From assembly GCA_038503065.1 (NCBI GenBank), contig JBCAMK010000013.1:1240001-1304000 (forward strand): a DNA stretch of 64,000 nt. The letters are read 5' to 3'. The notes beneath the pieces are model-generated. The model saw only the letters and a program-made list of their open reading frames with translations, was not told the DNA's origin and made no database searches. Positions 10,875-23,543 of this stretch are shown here, piece after piece. A program made the position numbers and the translations under genes. The stretch's first letter is position 1; the number at the start of each line of letters is the position of its first letter. This DNA is from Paragyromitra xinjiangensis (lineage: Eukaryota; Ascomycota; Pezizomycetes; Pezizales; Discinaceae).

Positions 10875-12853
10875 TTTAGGTTTATCATCGGAGTCAATGG
10901 TGGGGGTGTTTTTTTTATTGTTTCTTTTTTTATTCTAATGTTTTTGGTTTTTGGTAAAACGGCGGACAAAAAAAAATCGAGATGGCTGGGGCGAAAAAGT
11001 AGGAGTAGGGAGGGGTAGGTGGAAGTGGGGGGTTTCTCTTTTCACGATTATTCTGGTTTTTCCTTTTTGTCGGTCATTATTATATAACCCTTGTGTTTTC
11101 GTTTATGCCTTGTTGCATACCAACATGTCAGAGTTCACTTTCCTAGCGTCTTTTCTATTGAGTCAGGTAAAGCATTCATGCCATGGCATCTTGCGGTGTT
11201 CTTTTGTTTATCTCTGTTTCTGTGTTCTTTATTATCTGGGGATTGGGCTGGATTATTGGTACCATCATCTACATCTACAAGGAGGCGGTAGTTAGTGGAG
11301 AGAATGCATGGCGAGCGGGGAGAGGGCATGGTTTTTTTGTACTGTCATAAGTATTGAGTTTTATGCATAGCTTAGTTTTTTCATCGTGCCTTAATATCTT
11401 TTCATCTACATGTAGTTCAAGTTGCTTCCAGAATACTCAGATTGCATCTTTCGTTTTCCATCTGTTGTCTTGTACGTGTTGCGACTAGTTAGTTTATAAA
11501 TTTATCCGGGGAAGAATTTTCCTCCGAATAAATGAGGAATATAATCCAAGAGACCCACGTAAAGCGAAAGAAAAATCTCTGAGCTGTACCACTTGGAATC
11601 GGCGATTCGCTGGCTGGCGGTTGTAGTCGTGGGCGGATGTCGGATGAAAACGGCACGGGCATGATCAGGGCGAATCACGAGTTCTGTTCGGAACCCGCTG
11701 GATAAATTTCGAGTTGGTAAGTGCATTGATGAAAATTATATACAATTATGATTTGATCCGACAAAAATCGACCTTTTCCCCATCTCTTGCTAGAAGAGCA
11801 TATGCTGCCCCAAAAATTTTCTCCGACGCCAAACAGTGCGCTGGCAGGAATTCTCCTGCGAGGAATGGAACTCTGCTGGTAGGGGACCTATACGTAAATC
11901 TATCACCTACAGCTCAGTCAGTTGACTCCTTTTGTTTCATTTCTATGATTCCTCAACATTTCGTAAAAAACACATCTCAGTACCCAATGTTCTAAGCACC
12001 ACCCCCACAACGCTCCCCACACAACTCCCCTGCCACCTCTATCCCACGGAAGGAAGAAACTCGGCAAAACCGATATTCCAATTGGGGAACAGAGAGCAGG
12101 CTTGCAATGTGGCTCGCTTTTATGCTGAGAGGGCTCATACGGCTCTTCCTTTCATTCTTGGGAGATACTCATCATGTAGTGTCGGTAGGATAGGAAGAGG
12201 AAGGGAGAGAAAGGTGACTTACGGTTTGTTAATGGTTTATAGATGCATGGGTATTTCAGAAAAGTGTGGATGGTTGAGAAGAGGAGGATGAAGTGGAAGT
12301 AGGCTGATGTTAAGTGGAAAAACTTTTGGACGGTTGCCAAGGAGGGTCAGAGTCTTGGCGGACATTAGACTGCCAAGAGGTTTTCGCCGACATGGAAATG
12401 ATTATGATAGCGTGTCTTGAATCGTAGCAGACTCCTGTTAATCTTGTGCCCGTCCTCGTTTTTCAAAAATTACTATTACTACCTCTCTAAATGTGATCCC
12501 TAATAGTCAACCAGAAATGGGGTATCCATGTGCGGAGTAGACGTTGAAGTTTTACCAGGAACTTCCTATTGCATTCGTGTCTCATCTAAAAAGGAAAAAC
12601 AAGTATTGAACCATCTAACGCCCCCCAGTAAAACCTAGGACCTCAAATTAGCTTAGAAGTAGTTTTGGGAATGGTCGAAGTGATATTAGTTATTCGTATC
12701 CCGCAAGCATCGCTTAGTGACAGAAGTCAGACTTTAACAACTCCCAAGACAATCTGTCTCAGAGTTGTTCTTTGTCCGATAGCAGTATATAATGTGGCCG
12801 GGATCATTACTTAAAATTTCACTTCTAAAAGCCAGTACTTGCAAACCATTCCC
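10875..12853. other. Intergenic region downstream of the PH-domain gene
   Basis: T-rich tracts just after 10874 fit a 3' UTR. A perfect 10-bp palindrome CTACATGTAG lies at 11406-11415. I see no coding feature. The ~100 bases before 12854 are A/T-rich with a TATATAA at 12786-12792 that could be the TATA element of the next gene. Confidence 0.5.
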
Positions 12854-14697
12854 ATGATGTTGTCTTCCCGAGATGATACTTCTGCAGTAGTTGCCAACTC
12901 CCCTACGCAGTGCAGTTCCGATATCACCAGGTGCACTGAGCCGCCATACAGTACAGGCATCCCTGATGCTCCACCTGAGGACAAATCTATAATTTCTGCG
13001 GGTGATTTAGTAAATGAATCTACGCCCTCCCCTCGACGTCAACCCAGCGGAGCAAAACACAACCCAAATCTTTCTGAACCAACCGCCGATATCGAAAGAA
13101 AATCTAGAATTCAGATACAGTTATTCGAGGCCAAACATGCTCTTTCCTTGGAAAAAAAGCGCACAAACAGGGAGTCACGCGAAGTTCAGCCGCATGTGGT
13201 TGGAAAGAAGCTCGATCCCCCCACGATAAAAACAGTCGAGCTTGAAGCATCATCGGAGCCGACCCGAGAATTCCTCTCGGATATATTATCTATCACCGAA
13301 GAGGAGTTAAATGAGGGGTTCAAAAGGGATAACCCAGACATCAAGGGGGAGATTAAAATAACCGGGGTATATTTACCTGGTCTCATCCAATATTCGGTGT
13401 TGAAGTTAGGGAAAACCGGATGCCACTCTATTTCTATGCCAAGTAAGCCCCCCCTCCACAAGTCCTTATTTAAGTCAATATCTCGCACCCACTGTTACTA
13501 ACGGACGGTCAAAATTTCCGCAAAGGCTTTGGACTATTCAATAAAGTCCTCCTTTTAACTTTCGACGACGACACAACTATCCTCGCACGTATCCCATTTA
13601 ATATCACAAGAGCCAAGATCCTCAGTATGAAGTCTGAAGTTGCCACGATGACATACATCCGCCTAAATCGGCCATTAATACCAGTGCCACGAGTATACGC
13701 CTACGAGGCCAACGTAGAAAACCCAGCCAAGGTTCCATTCATGCTCATCGAAAAGATGCCTGGAGAGCATGTCTATGATCACGCCCTCTACAATAAAGAC
13801 TCGTCGAAAGCTGAAGAAGTATTAAGGAATATTGCCAAAGTCCAGGTAGAGTTAGCAAAGCCTTTACCATTTGATATGATTGGAAATTTGTTCTTTAAGA
13901 AGGACCTACCCGTGAGGGAAAAAATTGGCTCAAACTCTTTGGATAGCGCTGAAACTCCGAATGACGCCCGGCCTAAGGGATTCGAGGACGAGACTCTAGA
14001 AAACAACGAAGATGGCGCAGACGAGGAGTTCGAGATCGGGCCGTTTGTTTTCGAAAATCAATACGACTCCGATGCCGTTGTCTCCGGGGAAGCAGGCCCA
14101 TTCAGGTCTTTAAAGGACCTGTTTTTCTTCTTAATCCAGCACCAACGATCTTGTGGTAAGAAAGCCTGGAAAGATATTTTGAAAGAAAGTGATGCTCTCC
14201 CTCCACCATATGAATGGAGTCCATCTTGTGGAACTATCACAGATTTTACAAAGAGATGCCTACAACTCTGTGCCGTAGTGCATGCGTTGAAACCCCTAGA
14301 CGAGTATTCAGGCCTTTGCTTCTACCACTGGGATCTCAGAATGGGAAATATACTAATTGACGAATCAACATTTGAGATCACTGCCGTCTTAGATTGGGAT
14401 GATGTTCGAGTTGTCCCGATGCTCCTTTCTGCAGCACACCCAGAGGAAATACGGGAGAATTTTTGCTGGAACGAGCCAACAAAGTACATTATCTCACAAA
14501 ATAATACCCTAGCGGAAAGTCAGTTAATTGCAAGATGGTGGTGGAGAGAACATTATAGATATAATATGTGTGTTTTGGATGAGAGATTTGCGATAGGGGG
14601 AGGCCAAATATGGGAAGAGGCAGAGATTCCACACCGACTCTACAAGCTTTTGTTCTCAGATTATAACGAGTGGCTTGAGGCCCATTGGGTAGCCTGA
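12854..14697 (+). CDS. APH-family (phosphotransferase, kinase-like fold) protein
   Basis: Two exons, 12854-13442 and 13526-14697, with a classical TACTAAC branch site in the intron, encode about 586 residues. The second exon begins the kinase-like fold: GLFNKVLLLTFDDDTTILAR (N-lobe with the ATP-contact strand), then EVATMTYIRLN, IPVPRVYAYE and PFMLIEKMPG. The catalytic loop is HWDLRMGNIL near residue 463 (H-x-D-x4-N, Brenner motif) and the metal-binding Asp lies in VLDWDDV near residue 485. A long acidic insert (about 13970-14060) and a ~190-residue hydrophilic N-terminal extension are common in the expanded fungal APH-like families. In filamentous fungi these are numerous, with mostly unknown substrates; I do not infer drug resistance. 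Start chosen at the first ATG of the frame. Confidence 0.85.
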
Positions 14698-17600
14698 GGA
14701 TTAATAAGAATGATATGAACCTAGTTTGGCGTAACTCCTTTTAGATGAACATCAGTAATATCTCGGTTTATTTTATCTTACTTAATTTCATCTGTCTTTA
14801 TCCTGGGACTCGTCGACTAGAAATAATCTCATCGATCCAGATTGCGCAGCGCAGGCGAAATAGAAACACAGCAAAAAAATACAATCAGGCAACGATGAAA
14901 CAACTGATAGTTCGTGTGGTGCTCGTCGTAGATTTAGGGGTCGTCGCTTTTCCTGAAGCCGAATATTGTGGTTGAAAGTAATAATCATGGAAAATACATG
15001 AAGGCTAAGAGCGAGACAGCAAAAAATTAAGGTTCGAAAGAAAACTACCCATTAGATCTGATTTCCACCGATCGCGATATACTGTACGCTAAATCGGAGC
15101 TGAACAAGTTTTCAGAAATCACACCCTTCCCCTTTCTTTCCAGGCATAAGAAACCCATGCTCAGCCCAATGCCAACCACCCAAACGCTTCTTTCGATATT
15201 TGGTACCCACTACCTGAATCTCCCTACCCCACCTCATCTGCATAGTTGAGCGCCATTGCCTATTTATTCCACACGAAATCATAGAAAATCACTCGCTTTC
15301 TTGGTTTCAGCCTACTCCCTGGTTAATGCCATCTCCCAATCACCATCATACTGTCCATGTGCCCATCATACAACCCGCCCAAAACAACAGTCTCGTAGTA
15401 GCATAGAATGCCTGGATTTTCTCCAGTGTTACCTTAGATTCACATCAACTGACAGCACCATCACGGCGGCCGCTCGCGGACTAAACGGGCTGATTGGGCG
15501 GCGTTCGGTAGTCGACCGCGGTCAGACTGAGACAGAATTATAGCCCGACTGAAACAAGACTACGGCCCGACTAAAATAGGTGCTATCCGGAAACCATCGA
15601 ACCGTAACGCACGAAAATTATTTCGGCGGGTAGTCCGCGCAAGGTACTCTCTATCTAGTTCTCATACCCATTGAGGCCTTTTTTTAACCAAGCTTAAAGC
15701 CACAAATCTCAAACTCGGACTGTGTCTGTCTGACAGCAGCCGAACGACCCAACCAGTCTGCCCAGTCTAATCAATAAACAGTTGACCGTGTTAATTGAAC
15801 AACCCCAAATGTACCGCGTCGTTTGGCATGTAAAACGTCTGAGAATCTTTGTCTGGAGCTTCTTGGTATTCGCTCAATTCACTGACCGTCTGTGACTATG
15901 TGTCGTGTGAAACCGACAATTGTTTTATATATTTGACGAGTGATATGCCATGAGCGTTCGCTACCCAAGAGAAGAAGAAGCCGCTATCCAACAGAAAATG
16001 AGCGTGAAATTGGCGAAGCTCGGGACACACCAAAGAAGGAAGATGAGGACAGGCAGAACGAGTTTCTGCCCATTGTGACCCAATAACTCCGCGGACTTTA
16101 CCATTTCAGGGGCCGGATGAATAAGGAGCGGAATAGAAAAGAAAATGAAGAGGGGTGGTACCATTTCTTGTTTTGGCGTTAGACAAGGACGGTTTGAAAC
16201 CGCTTTCAGCCACAAATATTGGCGAGACATAGGTTCTTTCGACGTCCTAGCGTGATATTTGTGCGCTATTATTCCATGATCACATATGAGCCTTTCCAAT
16301 CCAGCCCAGCAATTGTAATACAGTTTAGTTTCGGTGGTGATATACATGGTATAAGGGTTCTCATGCGTTAAGTATACAGGGCAGTGATTTCGCTTCTGTT
16401 CGCTCCCAGATAATTGATTTCGTTTCAAGAATCACGCATACTTTTGTATATGTTACTCTACTATGTTCGTATGAAACTCAACGTCTGTGCCAACATCTTA
16501 ACATAGAACATCGCATTTCATCTCAATCTGAAGGAGTAGGGAAAGATAGCTAATGCCTTTTATTCCCAGAATCCCAGCTCACTGTATACCCACATCTTGC
16601 AGCACAGCTCTCCTACAATCCCGCCCCATGTACCCTCATACCATAACCCCTCTTTGTGGAGAAAAAACACAGCTGCATGTAAGGCATCGTAATCTACTCG
16701 ATGTAGTTAAACTAACCCGTACCTGTTGCGTATGTTAAGCCGTTAATAAGTCCTGTCCCCTATACTATAGCGGCTCGGCTCGCGAAAATAAGCATTAAGC
16801 GAGAACATTAAAGCCTCTGGGTGGAGTGATAGTAAAAAAATGGGGATATTACATGCAGTTATCCTTTTCGGTCAAACATTAGAGCTATGATGAAATCTTG
16901 TCCGCATTAGGGACCAGTTCAGCGCAGAATAGGAATTCAATTATTCACACCACACCACTTGAGAGGGGACCGGTGATAAACGATCCATTTTGGACGATCT
17001 TCTTGCGTTACTGCAGGTACTGTCCAGTGCAGTACCAATTAAGGTTTTCAATAATTGCACACCCATCTGCTGTTGTCGCGCAATGCTTAGACTACAGCTG
17101 GGAGGTATTTTTGTTGGCGCTCTCTGTAGTTATCTTGAAACCGATATATTTGGGTTAAAAGTAATCGTGGCAATGAAAACCACTATCTATATACAGCCGC
17201 TAGAAACACAGAACCCCTTTCTAAGAATAAGAAAGATCTGCACTCCAGGTAGCAGCAGTAGAAAAAAAAACTCCGTGACCTAAAGTGAATAAACATAACC
17301 CAGATAAAACATAAGAAATAACTCATTAAAGAGAGTGCGGTGAAAAAAAAATACCCGCTAAAACATAGAATGGAAATAGGACAATCGTCGATGATCGATC
17401 GCCCCGGAAATGCAAAGGGACTAACATCTCGTTTCCATGAAAAAAATAATCTGCACACGGGTGAAAAAAAATAAGAAAAACCCCCCATGGCCCCCAAATC
17501 CCAACTGATCCCCCGCTCCCACCCGCACCGGCCCAGAACTTTTCTGTAGTGTATGAAAAAGAGACTTGGGATAAAAAATACATAAAAAATACAACGTAAA

Positions 17601-17885
17601 AAAAGGACGAGAGGGGAGTTTTTCTTGCCGAACAGAATCAATAATTCGGAAACTTCCCTACATCAAAAATAAGGAAAGAAAGGCTGCAGTCAAGTGCGCC
17701 GGAAGAACGTAATAGACAATAGCGAGAGACCCAAAGAAAACCAGATCAAATGAATGACAAGTTCCCACCGATCCAATCAAGCAGGTTGATTTGTTGCCCA
17801 GTAAGACGAGCAGCAAATATCTAACCGAAAACCCATAGCGCCGTAGGAAATAAGCGAAATCACAACCGAGTCCCGATGTGTCGCT
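14698..17885. other. Gene-free 3.2-kb stretch
   Basis: I find no supportable gene. The region includes a GC-richer island near 15460-15600 with a NotI-type GCGGCCGC and two imperfect copies of a GCCCGACT(G)AAA motif, and a poly-purine/A-rich part at 17260-17620. Open frames here are short and of low complexity. The part next to 17886 is probably 3' UTR of the minus-strand Ser-rich gene. Confidence 0.5.
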
Positions 17886-18587
17886 TTAAATCCATCCAGC
17901 ACTCATCACCGGCAACTCATCTTCAAAAACACCTCCAATCTCACATGCATAATCAGTTGCTGAAAACTTCTGTAGCCCGCGTGTATACATGAATTCTTCC
18001 TCTGCATCTCGCATGTCGGTACCCATTTCCTCAGCAATTTCCGCAACCTTAGCTAGTTCCGCGCCGAATGGGTTGCTACTAGATCGAGAGGCGCGTCCGC
18101 TACGAGAATTTGATGAATGCAGAGCGGAAGGAGGGTTGGACTTGTTCCGGGAGCCGCTACGGTTTAACTGTGCAGCGGGGTTTGCCGGTAATCCTGAGTT
18201 CAAAGACGAGACCGATTTAGTGCTGGGAGTTCGTCGAGGAAATGGCATCGTCGAGGGCGAGAAGTAGGTTGAAAGATGGTTTAGCGGAGGTGAGTGGGGT
18301 TCGTCAGGCGACGATAGCTCAGTTTCACTCCCCGACGATGAAGGCGAAGAGGGGTACTTCCCGAAGGTTGGCGAAATCCCGCCAGAGGAACCTGAAGACA
18401 TCGAGCTATACGACATAGAAGACCGCAACGATGGCGAAGTGTACGAGATCATGTTTGTTGTCGATATCAGTTCCACTGGTGCTGAAATCTGAATCTTCGT
18501 AACTGATGCACGCCTTTCTGACTTGGAGGAACTTGAAGAAAGTCCATACTTGGATCCCTTCTTGGTAAGAGTCCTTCCAAGAGCCAT
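17886..18587 (-). CDS. Ser-rich fungal protein of unknown function
   Basis: Single exon of 233 residues. The first ~160 residues are dominated by Ser, Pro, Asn and Arg and predicted to be disordered. The C-terminal ~60 residues are different: NPFGAELAKVAEIAEEMG, an acidic segment DMRDAEEEF, then RGLQKFSATDYACEIGGVF. I recognise this end as resembling conserved C-termini of uncharacterised Pezizomycotina proteins but cannot assign a function. Coding is supported by the ATG context, the contrast between a low-complexity N-part and an amphipathic C-part, and a stop immediately followed by non-coding A/T-rich sequence. No membrane segment or signal peptide is visible. Confidence 0.7.
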   Translation of the reverse strand: MALGRTLTKKGSKYGLSSSSSKSERRASVTKIQISAPVELISTTNMISYTSPSLRSSMSYSSMSSGSSGGISPTFGKYPSSPSSSGSETELSSPDEPHSPPLNHLSTYFSPSTMPFPRRTPSTKSVSSLNSGLPANPAAQLNRSGSRNKSNPPSALHSSNSRSGRASRSSSNPFGAELAKVAEIAEEMGTDMRDAEEEFMYTRGLQKFSATDYACEIGGVFEDELPVMSAGWI

Positions 18588-21500
18588 TTCGATTGGTGTT
18601 GAGAGTGTTGTCTGATATTAGACGGCTAAGTGTAAATTTCGCTGGTTATATCCAGGAGGTTCGCTTGTCGGTAATTAAAAGGTCGAAAAAGCTGACGTTT
18701 CACGCAACGGAAACGATAAAGAGCGTAAATCCCGTTTATTATGAACTGTGGGGAAAGCTAGATCGCAAGTATGCCCTAGTGCAAGACAGATTTCCAGACG
18801 ATTGCGCAGGCCGAGACTAATTTGAGGAGAGACGCTGCGATGTTCCGGTGACTGAAGAGCGTGAGGATAGTGCGTGCGTGCGGGGTCGCCTGCTGAAGAT
18901 ACCGAAAGGGTGTGTAGTCCCTGATGGTGGTGCTTTATGCGATGTAATTTAGCAGGTTCTTTGATCCGGTGCTGGCAATGTGACGAGAATCGTATATATC
19001 CTTCTATTTAACTCCTTGTCTTCCAAAGGACGTTCTAAATGGCACGAAAAAGTTGGCTAGCAACGTGTAATCTGGATGATCAATGACTTGTGCAAGAAAC
19101 CTTGACACGGTGAAGAAGAGAAAGTAATGAAGGTGGGAATTGTCCTGCTGGAACGCAACGTGTGGAGCGGAGCGCGAAGTAGAAAATCGAAGGACCCGGC
19201 CCGTCGGAAAAGAGGGGATAACGGATATGTATAAGGCACGAGAAAAGAAGGAGAAGGAGAAAATGGAGTCGCGAGGAAGTACCGGCAGAGTAAAGTTTCT
19301 GCGGGAAGGTGTGGGGGTGGGTGTTTGAGTGTGCTTCGCCCACCCGGGACCATATTCACGCACACAGCGCTCGAAGTCCGTTGTTTGAAGAGCGCCCAAA
19401 TCATCGCGACGGCTGTTCCACCCCAGTATGGTGTGTGCGCCTGCAGCTAACCACGCTGCCCGAAACGACCGAGGCAGGGGGCAAACGAACTCCATTGGCT
19501 GGGTCCACTGCCATGCCCTCGCCTTCGCATATCACATCTCTCTTGTAGGACCAATCAGACCCCCTCGTGCCGGCAAATTTTAGTGTTCGCGAAACAAGGG
19601 GCAGTTAGCACCAGGGGGAAGAAGCAGAAAGAGTTTTCTTTCTGGCGGGATGCGAAAGTTTGTTGGTCCGTTGGCGCAACGCTCGATGCCCTGGTGGCTA
19701 AAAGTTGACAAAACAGTCGCCAGCCACTGAGAGCTGCTCTGGAGCGCTGCCCAGAGTTAGGTCACACCCAAGAAAGGACTCGGTTTTAATCCTCGACGTG
19801 CACCGACCAGTATTGACGCGCGCGACAACTATGTTAATGTTTGTGTCGTCTATTTATTCGTTATGCTATGGTACGCCTACTAATATTCCAAGCACGGCAT
19901 GTTTCCCTGTTGCGAAATGCTGCGCAGAGTGCTTATCCCAAATCTGTTAGACATGCAACAGTTAAGGTATTTGTCTAGCTGCATGAGCATGACTGTTGAA
20001 CGATGTAGCCTGGTCGGCGGATGACGGGAATATAGTAGGTGACCATTTTGAGTGTGGGGAGGGAACTCGTGACGGCGCATTTCTCCCGGTTCCCGAACTG
20101 TCGTCAATCGGTGACTGCTTAAAGTGGGTATTACTGGGTAACCCAGAACGACTTTCGGGGACGATTACTTCTCTCCGCCAGGAAACCCACATTTCCACCT
20201 TGAATTCCCTTGCACCAATACACTAGGTTTGCTTGCCCTGTCCAGGTAGTGGCAACCAAACAGCGGCTCCATAGTGTAAGGGGTCGCCGATCAAGGAGGG
20301 GCCGCTTGGATTGTTGTTTCATGATCATTATCGAGCTGAGCCTATCGAAAGTGTAGATATTTGTGGTTTTTGGAAGCCGTGATCCATCTTCAGCCCACCT
20401 GAGCCGTTCAGGTATGGACGAAACAAGAGCGTGCCAAACAACATTCTTGCTGTTTAGCAAGTCAGGGAGTAGTTTCCAACTCTAGCACGCTTTCACATGG
20501 AATAGGTAACCAATTCAGTAACAGTCTGCAACAGATGTACGTTTCGAAACGGTGTATGCTTGGCGTTTACCTGGAATTGTCTGAACTCTCTAGAAGAGTT
20601 TTGAGGGGATACCCGTAATTATTGATCCGGCTGCCGGGTTCTACTGAGTTCCAGGTTGCGCTCATACCTCGATGTAATCGCTCTCCAAAGAGCCCCGAGT
20701 CTTTTTTTTCGTACATATTCTCCACCCATCGCAACCCCGCAACCCATTTCGAGGATTCCTTCACGATCTCAGAGTAAGATCAGATCCGCCCAACTTCCAA
20801 GGTACCTTCACCACCCGCCGGAACCAGCGAGCTATTTTCCCCGGAGTGAAGCACCCAAGTCGCTCAAGTCGCTCGATTACCTGCATCTACGTCAGAATAA
20901 AAGCTGGGATCGCTTCCCCGATGGTGAAGAGGAAAAAAAACAAGATAAGAAAGCCGGTATTCCAGTGCTGACGTTTATTTGTCTTGCATGCACAATAGTG
21001 CTGGTGGTCAATTATGCGGCTTCGCATATGTCCCTTAATTCCATTGTTCTCGAAGAACTACAAGACACAGCGGATATCGGGATATTTTTGGTGGAGGGAA
21101 TAAGCCTCAACACTTCTTTGGAATCCTTATTTTTGAGCCGCAACTTGGCACCTTCGCCAAATGGCGCCACTCTGAAAACATATTCCCAACTCGCTCTGAC
21201 GATTGCTAGCCACTGAGACAACAGACCTGCATATCTCTGCATCACCACTTATGGTTCGTATCGTGACTTCCTGGCTGGCCAGCACCCTCATTTCAAGTCA
21301 GATGTCGAGGTATCTTATCCTTCAACTTCGGCCCAATTTGTCATATGATTTGTGATTGTTTGTGATACTTCGATCACAAGAACAGATCAATACTTCATGA
21401 TATTGCATGTTCGTGCATATCCCAAGAGCTCTCAACTCGGTTGATCAAGTTTCAATAGAGTTTGAGACTCCTGTTATACTCAGTATCCAAGATGTGCGGG

Positions 21501-22739
21501 AACGTAGTTAGCAATTATAGTTACAGTTTGGGCTCAGCTGCATAACAGCCGACTTCCGCGTGCAGATTGTTGAGTAGGAAACGTCTCTGAAAAAAAGCGT
21601 GGTCGCGCCAGACTGGCAAGTGACTGCTGGTGACTGGTTGGTGCTGGCAATGCATTATCACAGGTGGCTCGAGATTTGTCGCTTTTGCGAACTGGTACGC
21701 CCCATCTCCTGCACATGAAAAAAAAAAAAAAACCAAGTTGAAAGTTTTGATAAGAACTTAAAACGCTCAAGTACCACTAAAACTTCCAGCTTTTCCTTAT
21801 TTTGTGCCGGTCCTTGATTGTAGGGCTATTGGTTATGGCTGGGGGAACCTATGACCAAAAAGAGAAAGCCACCTAATTCTGTTTTGTGATTGGACTTGGC
21901 AATATGTTCTCATTCGTTCTCTGTTTGTCAATGTTTTTATAATGGCTCAATCGAAGTCACCCGCGGAGAACTTTACGATACCATACATTTCAACGAAAGT
22001 AAATTTGGTTAGTTATCAGTAAACCACAATGCAGTAACAGCCAGGCAGACAGAAATTCCATGCAGGTCAAAGTGCTGGCCTAGCGTCTAAAAGTGCACCA
22101 TTTACGCCTGCTGTCATGCATCTCGGCAACCATCCACCCCTCACGCACTGCATGCAAACCGTAGCCACGGGTTCAAAGCACGAATAGCATACTGACTTCT
22201 AAGCGATATGTCTTGTCATAGCCTCCAGTGGGTTCATCGGATGACGCTTTTCCTGCCAATCGGTAGTTTGTTTGTCAATTGGTGGAAAATTGATAATTGT
22301 GTTTCAGAGCTCTGTCTAAATTCCTTGGTGCATGCTCATCTCGGTGGAAGATCTCTGCAACCGACACGTGCGACGAGTGACAGCAAGACGATCTCTTGCA
22401 AGCAAGGTGATGACGAGATTTTTAAAGCAGAAAATAACCGGGACCAACAAATATTCATTGGTTCTAAAATTTAAAGTTTTAGTAAAACGTTTTTTACCAT
22501 CTTCGGAAAGTCGCATGCCAAGTAAGGGTCACAAAGGTCTGAATCATGGTAGATCACTCGCCTTAAATCTCGAAATCATCTTGAAACATATGGCTAGTTC
22601 CCAGGCTGCAGGTTGGAAAAAGCAGTGATTATTTTGAAACCCTAGTTAACTCTAATAAGTTCAAGTGTGCCACTGCCACCGAATGAGGGCCTAGCTGTCA
22701 ATTTTAAGTTGAGTACTAATAAACGGTAAAGGAATTAGA
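18588..22739. other. Gene-poor 4.1-kb stretch
   Basis: Contains one questionable ORF (20626-21216, listed separately) and a poly-A run of about 14 at 21717-21731. I see no family-level coding similarity elsewhere. Short open frames at 19004-19548 on both strands overlap each other and lack any protein-like feature. Confidence 0.45.
20626..21216 (+). CDS. Possible exon of an unrecognised single-pass membrane protein
   Basis: An open frame with no usable ATG near its beginning; the preceding stop is at 20623-20625. It would therefore need an upstream exon, and a splice-acceptor-like CCAG sits at 20651-20654. The translation is Arg/Ser/Pro-rich and basic at first (mitochondrial-presequence-like). 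It then has a charged segment, one clear hydrophobic helix (VLTFICLACTIVLVVNYA) and a ~65-residue tail. I cannot match it to a family. The composition is more protein-like than neighbouring frames, but it may equally be chance or a decayed gene. Confidence 0.25.
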   Translation, partial: SGCRVLLSSRLRSYLDVIALQRAPSLFFRTYSPPIATPQPISRIPSRSQSKIRSAQLPRYLHHPPEPASYFPRSEAPKSLKSLDYLHLRQNKSWDRFPDGEEEKKQDKKAGIPVLTFICLACTIVLVVNYAASHMSLNSIVLEELQDTADIGIFLVEGISLNTSLESLFLSRNLAPSPNGATLKTYSQLALTIASH

Positions 22740-23543
22740 ATGAACACACCCAGAACTGACCACTCGTCTTCTAGGCGCCACAACAAGGGAGGCCAGCGCA
22801 GTTCCCCAGAATACGAACAACGCAGCCCCCAAAGCCAGTACCAACAAGATCCACAAAACTACGATCATTCCCATCTCATCCCAAGCACCGCACCTCCACC
22901 TCCACCTCCACCCCCACCCCCACAGGTCTGGACCATGTTTTTCCCAGATTCTCCTCCTAGATCACCACTTCTATCGTCGTCGTCGTCGTCGTCGTCAGCA
23001 TACCCACCATCGTCTCCATCGTCTCCATCGTCTCCATCGTCCCCATCGTCTCCATCGTCTCCGTCATCCCCGTCACCCCGATACGTAAATGAATTATCGT
23101 CATCATCATCATCCCCGTCATCCCCGTCATCAGGAACCGTATCAGATGAAGGGGAGATAATGGCATTTCTCCTTTCTAACCTCGAAGATGATGCCGCATA
23201 CGTGGAAAACGACCTTCATGTGCTAAAATACACCCTCGAGGATCTTATTACCGGTAAATACACACCTGGGTCTGTCCAAAGTAGGACTTTACAGATCCTA
23301 GGCGAGATAGAGAACGCAGATCACGATCTTCCGAATCTGAGAAAGCGACTTGAAGAGATCAGCACTGAGCTAGAAGCCCCGGGCTGTAACGAAATTACAC
23401 AGGGGCTGCAGAAGCAGTACGTCGTCATTGATAAAACTCTCATGGCAGCTGATGAGATGCGCAAAGGGTTGAGAGTATGGGCGGATGCTATCTATTTCGC
23501 AGCCCATGATCTGGAGAGGCTGATGGAAGCTGCGAAGTCGTAG
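22740..23543 (+). CDS. Low-complexity protein with C-terminal helical domain, unknown function
   Basis: Single exon of 267 residues starting at an ATG in an A-rich context. The N-half is hydrophilic (Ser, Gln, Asn) and followed by a run of ten prolines at ~52-61, poly-Ser, and repeats of PSS encoded by TCC/TCG/CCA triplets. The C-half (from ~140) changes to an ordinary helical composition: MAFLLSNLEDDAAYVENDLH, LRKRLEEISTELE, and KGLRVWADAIYFAAHDLERL. This pattern predicts a coiled-coil or helical bundle. I do not recognise the family. The sharp composition change and regular heptad-like spacing support real coding. Confidence 0.65.
   Translation: MNTPRTDHSSSRRHNKGGQRSSPEYEQRSPQSQYQQDPQNYDHSHLIPSTAPPPPPPPPPPQVWTMFFPDSPPRSPLLSSSSSSSSAYPPSSPSSPSSPSSPSSPSSPSSPSPRYVNELSSSSSSPSSPSSGTVSDEGEIMAFLLSNLEDDAAYVENDLHVLKYTLEDLITGKYTPGSVQSRTLQILGEIENADHDLPNLRKRLEEISTELEAPGCNEITQGLQKQYVVIDKTLMAADEMRKGLRVWADAIYFAAHDLERLMEAAKS
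22895..23140 (+). repeat. Triplet repeats encoding poly-Pro, poly-Ser and PSS units
   Basis: Tracts of CCACCT/CCACCC (22895-22925), TCG (22973-22997), CATCGTCTC-type 9-mers (23008-23070) and CATCATCCC/CGTCATCCC units (23098-23130). They sit within the coding region of the 267-residue protein and stay in frame, so length variation among strains would change only the linker. Confidence 0.8.

Noticed and set aside
15256..15543. 95-codon plus frame in the 14.7-17.9 kb region
   Set aside because: No recognisable domain; composition resembles surrounding non-coding DNA.
22040..22640. Possible transposon relic before the 22740 gene
   Set aside because: Overlapping short frames on both strands but no transposase motif, terminal repeat or target duplication seen.
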